Shown here: piece after piece, positions 61,487 through 64,000 of the stretch
Layout of the letters: every line of letters begins with the position of its first letter
How positions within the stretch are numbered: the stretch's first letter is position 1
Origin: Proteus terrae
Lineage (GTDB): Bacteria; Pseudomonadota; Gammaproteobacteria; Enterobacterales; Enterobacteriaceae
DNA: 64,000 bases
Reading direction: 5' to 3'
Assembly (NCBI RefSeq): GCF_003144325.1
Contig: NZ_PENS01000015.1
Span: 1 to 64,000 of the forward strand
Position numbers and translations under genes: made by a program
Notes under the pieces: model-generated
The model's input: only the letters and a program-made list of their open reading frames with translations
What the model was told of the DNA's origin: nothing
The model's database searches: none

Positions 61487-62341
61487 TTAATGTTTGTCAC
61501 CGCGCAGATGCATTAACCAGTATACCAGACCGACTAGGACTGCTCCGCCAATAATGTTACCGATAGTGACAGGTAATAAATTATTAGAGAGAAAATTTGA
61601 TACAGTTAAATTTGAAAATTGTTCGGATGATGCACCTACTTTAGTCCAGAATTCTGCTGGTGCAAAATTCTTAATAACAATACCTAAAGGAATAAGGAAC
61701 ATGTTAGCGATACTGTGCTCAAAACCACTAGCAACGAACATACCGATAGGTAAAATTAGTGCAAAAAGCTTATCAATCAGCGTACGTCCTGCATAGCTCA
61801 TCCATACTGCAAGACAAACCATTAAATTAGCTAGAATACCTAAACAAACCGCTTCAATAAACGTGTGCTCTAATTTATGTTGCGCAGTTTGTAAAACATT
61901 TAGCCCCCAAAGCCCATTTGCTGCCATATGTTGACCAGCAAACCACATTAAGGCGACAAAAAAGAGTGCGCCAACAAAGTTACCAAGATAGACATTTATC
62001 CAGTTAGCAAACATTTTGCCCCAAGATATACGTCTGGTTGCTTTAGGTATAATAGTAAGAACAGTTGAGGTGAATAAGTCCGCGCCACAAACGACAACGA
62101 GCATTAACCCCAGAGAGAAGCAGATCCCACCGACTAATTTAGCCAGCCCAAAAGGAACAGATGCGGTACCTGTAGTAGCAGTAATATAAAAAACAAAAGC
62201 AATTGATATAAACATTCCCGCAGTAAATGCAGATAAGTAAGTCATTGGGATCTGTTTATTTGCTTTATAACAACATGCGTCATCGGCAACTTTTGCCATA
62301 TCAGCAGGTGATAATAAATTAAAAGGGCTGTCAGCTTTCAT
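61487..62341 (-). CDS. focA: Formate channel FocA
   Basis: An inner-membrane pentameric FNT channel that exports or imports formate and formic acid. The 284-residue product (E. coli 285) has six membrane helices, SPADMAKVADDACCYKANK at the N-terminus, the omega-loop region SLGLMLVVVCGADLFTSTV, and the conserved central His in the helix around FIEAVCLGILANLMVCLAVWMSYAGRT and the NLLPVTIGNIIGG end. First gene of the focA-pflB unit, preceded by GAGAG and an FNR-type site. Confidence 0.96.
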   Translation of the reverse strand: MKADSPFNLLSPADMAKVADDACCYKANKQIPMTYLSAFTAGMFISIAFVFYITATTGTASVPFGLAKLVGGICFSLGLMLVVVCGADLFTSTVLTIIPKATRRISWGKMFANWINVYLGNFVGALFFVALMWFAGQHMAANGLWGLNVLQTAQHKLEHTFIEAVCLGILANLMVCLAVWMSYAGRTLIDKLFALILPIGMFVASGFEHSIANMFLIPLGIVIKNFAPAEFWTKVGASSEQFSNLTVSNFLSNNLLPVTIGNIIGGAVLVGLVYWLMHLRGDKH

Positions 62342-62412
62342 ACTAACACTCTCTTATATGTTGGAATAATTATAGCACGCAATAATAGTAGCAAAGGGGC
62401 TTACTTCTAAAA

Positions 62413-62426
62413 TTGATATGGATCAT
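62413..62426 (-). promoter_or_regulatory. Putative FNR site upstream of focA
   Basis: TTGATATGGATCAT matches TTGAT-N4-ATCAA with one mismatch. Its centre is 78 bases from the focA start. A -10-like TATTAT (62382-62387, minus strand) or TACTAT lies 32-35 bases downstream, close to class II spacing. FNR activation of focA-pflB is established in E. coli. Confidence 0.65.
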
Positions 62427-62842
62427 GGTCGCTCATTAGAATCCCGTTTTTAGTGCGTAAAAACCCGCTATTTTAGCTATAACTATTTGATTAATAAAAT
62501 AAAAAAATTTTTTAAAAATTATCAAAAAATTTTAGACTAGCTGGATAAATAAAGTAAAAAGTAAATATAAAGTATTATTTAAACCCCGTATGTTAAGAAT
62601 TAAAAATCAAATTTAACGCCTTATTTACTTTTGTCATAAATATAAACATTACTTTATTTGTGGTTAATCTTTATTGATTACTCCAGACATATATCCATTA
62701 TAAAAATAAGGTTTTTTAATTTTTGAGACCTGGTTAAACAAATAGCAATTTAAACTATAATTAAGTAATATTCTTAGTTTAAAAATTCAATATGTATTTA
62801 TAGTGTCATATTAAATTCCTTGAATCGTCACTTTTGCCATAT

Positions 62843-62891
62843 TTTGACAATTTTGTCAGATGGCAAATTTGTCATATTGACAAATCTGTCA
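62843..62891. repeat. Cluster of TTGTCA/TTGACA half-sites
   Basis: Five half-sites lie in 48 bases: TTGACA 62844-62849, TTGTCA 62853-62858, TTGTCA 62869-62874, TTGACA 62877-62882 and CTGTCA 62886-62891. They form three inverted pairs with 2-4 base spacers, for example TTGACA-AATC-TGTCAA. An oligomeric regulator is a plausible reader; I cannot name it. Confidence 0.6.
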
Positions 62892-62913
62892 ATATTTTAT
62901 TTTCAACAAAATA

Positions 62914-62941
62914 AAACACTCTACTTTTCAATAGAGTGTTT
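62914..62941. terminator. Terminator of ycaO
   Basis: AAACACTCTA (62914-62923) pairs with TAGAGTGTTT (62932-62941) around an 8-base loop, 72 bases past the ycaO stop. Confidence 0.8.
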
Positions 62942-63013
62942 CAATTTAAATACACACTTATTATTCAGTTAAAATTAGTTATTATTTAATAAATAACCTT
63001 AAACAAAATAGGC

Positions 63014-64000
63014 TTATTTAGCCGATTGACGTTTTGCTTTCTGTAATTTCTCATAGGCTGCAAGCAACGACTGATGAACAGGTAAATTAGATAAATCAGG
63101 ATCAATAGTTTGTAATCCGTAAAATGCTTGTTTACCTTGTAATGCGTTTAAGGCTGCTTGTAATGTTTTTTCGCCATACATACGAGAAAATGCGTGCATA
63201 TATTGTGCTGGTTCACGTTCAGTCTCTTGTTGTAATAATAAGAGATTGTGTAAACAGCGATAATAGTTTTGACGCTCTGGCGTAAATAAAGAAGCATTAA
63301 AATCTTGAGTCCATTCAACCCAAACAAGCGCTTGATCCAGATCGCCACCTGCAAGCGCTAGCATTGATTTTAATTCGCCTACACGTAAATGGCTCCAACC
63401 ATTATCTTTACCCGGAGCAATACCAATCATCTCTCTGATTCGTGTAAAGTCGTCTAAGCCATCTTCATCAAATTGACCAATAAGTGAAAGGTACTCTTCT
63501 TGAGTGCCTTGGCTTGTTGGTAGAGAAAGGATCGTGTCACGCCAATGTACACCCATAATATTATTGGCTAACTGTAAATCTTCAGCAGGATAAATATCTG
63601 ATAAACCAGGTACTAAAATACGACAAGCGTAAACACCTAAGTGTGAGTAGTCCATGATATAGACTTCTGCATCACATTGTTGGCAAAGTGACATTAAGGT
63701 GTGGAACTCTTCTTCTGTCGTACCACTGAAGTTCCAATCAACAAATGTATAATCGGCATCTTTCTTAAAGAGATCCCAACTAATTAAACCACTTGAATCA
63801 ATAAAGTGTGTTTCAAGATTAGTGTGATCACCGACTTCTTCATCATCAAAGCTTGGCGGATTAAAGACATCGAGATCTTTAAGACTACGGCCTTGTAATA
63901 GTTCAGTGACAGTACGCTCTAAAGCTACACCAAAATCAGGGTGAGCGCCAAAAGAGGCAAAGCATGTGTCATTTTGTGGATTGAATAACACGACACAAAT
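63014..64000 (-). CDS. ycaO: YcaO, ribosomal protein S12 methylthiotransferase accessory factor (3' part)
   Basis: The last 328 or so codons of ycaO; the frame is open to the window edge, so the start and the ATP-binding YcaO core lie outside. Readable blocks match E. coli YcaO: NDTCFASFGAHPDFGVALERT, NLETHFIDSSGLISWDLF, DWNFSGTTEEEF, YIMDYSHLGVYACRILVPG and a C-terminal tetratricopeptide-like part with LALAGGDLDQALVWVEWT and NYYRCLHNLLLL. E. coli YcaO promotes beta-methylthiolation of S12 by RimO. It is upstream of and co-oriented with focA, as in E. coli, but separated by a terminator. Confidence 0.95.
   Translation of the reverse strand: MCVVLFNPQNDTCFASFGAHPDFGVALERTVTELLQGRSLKDLDVFNPPSFDDEEVGDHTNLETHFIDSSGLISWDLFKKDADYTFVDWNFSGTTEEEFHTLMSLCQQCDAEVYIMDYSHLGVYACRILVPGLSDIYPAEDLQLANNIMGVHWRDTILSLPTSQGTQEEYLSLIGQFDEDGLDDFTRIREMIGIAPGKDNGWSHLRVGELKSMLALAGGDLDQALVWVEWTQDFNASLFTPERQNYYRCLHNLLLLQQETEREPAQYMHAFSRMYGEKTLQAALNALQGKQAFYGLQTIDPDLSNLPVHQSLLAAYEKLQKAKRQSAK

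Larger units (their letters stand above)
62342..63013. other. Long intergenic region between ycaO and focA
   Basis: About 670 AT-rich bases. It holds the ycaO terminator, a cluster of TGTCA half-sites (62843-62891), an FNR-like site and the focA promoter(s). E. coli has several stacked promoters upstream of focA-pfl, so the length fits; no reading frame is credible. Confidence 0.7.

Overview
The window looks like the chromosome of a Proteus species (Morganellaceae, gammaproteobacteria). Nearly every protein reads as a close relative of an E. coli core protein, base composition is AT-rich, and gene order over most of the window follows the E. coli map near 19-20 min. This assignment rests on remembered family sequences, not on a search.

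Layout. (1) 1-3.4 kb: a degraded accessory edge with two tandem hairpins that may be the end of an IS200/IS605-type element and a broken PIN-domain (VapC-like) gene, then the dicarboxylate carrier dctA and the trans-editing deacylase yeaK. (2) 3.5-4.9 kb: an iron-type alcohol dehydrogenase (yiaY-like) with a perfect FNR site at class II spacing. (3) 5.0-12.3 kb: the complete histidine operon hisGDCBHAFI on the minus strand, with a leader peptide containing six consecutive His codons and an attenuator. (4) 12.6-21.3 kb: yeeZ, a GST, a PBP5/6-type DD-carboxypeptidase, formate-THF ligase fhs, and the serine catabolic pair sdaC-sdaB. (5) 21.3-32.3 kb: ybjG, yjbQ, grxA, ybjC, ybjN, rlmC, a Bcr/CflA exporter, the arginine ABC transporter artPIQM, ybjT and lysO. 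(6) 32.6-41.1 kb: ybjD, macAB, cspD, clpS-clpA and infA. (7) 41.4-55.1 kb: aat, cydC-cydD, trxB, lrp, ftsK, lolA, rarA and serS. (8) 55.2-64.0 kb: an unknown small protein, an isolated allD, a BPSS1780-like membrane protein, the anaerobic formate block pflA-pflB-focA, and the 3' part of ycaO.

How the genes work together. Histidine biosynthesis is a complete translation-coupled operon controlled by attenuation. ClpS, ClpA and Aat together form the adaptor, unfoldase and tagging enzyme of the bacterial N-degron pathway. FocA/PflB/PflA carry anaerobic pyruvate cleavage and formate exchange; Fhs could recapture formate into the folate pool and SdaB makes pyruvate from serine, so several loci meet at the pyruvate/formate/C1 node. 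CydDC and TrxB belong to thiol and cytochrome bd homeostasis.

Most of the window is ordinary core genome. I do not see a convincing novel defence or biosynthetic system. The observations most worth a second look are regulatory or evolutionary: a perfect TyrR-type operator upstream of dctA, FNR-type sites at yiaY and focA, a LexA box at ftsK, a cluster of TGTCA half-sites between ycaO and focA, a (CAACAG)n poly-Gln tract in ftsK, the isolated allD beside an orphan small gene, and the remnants at the left edge.
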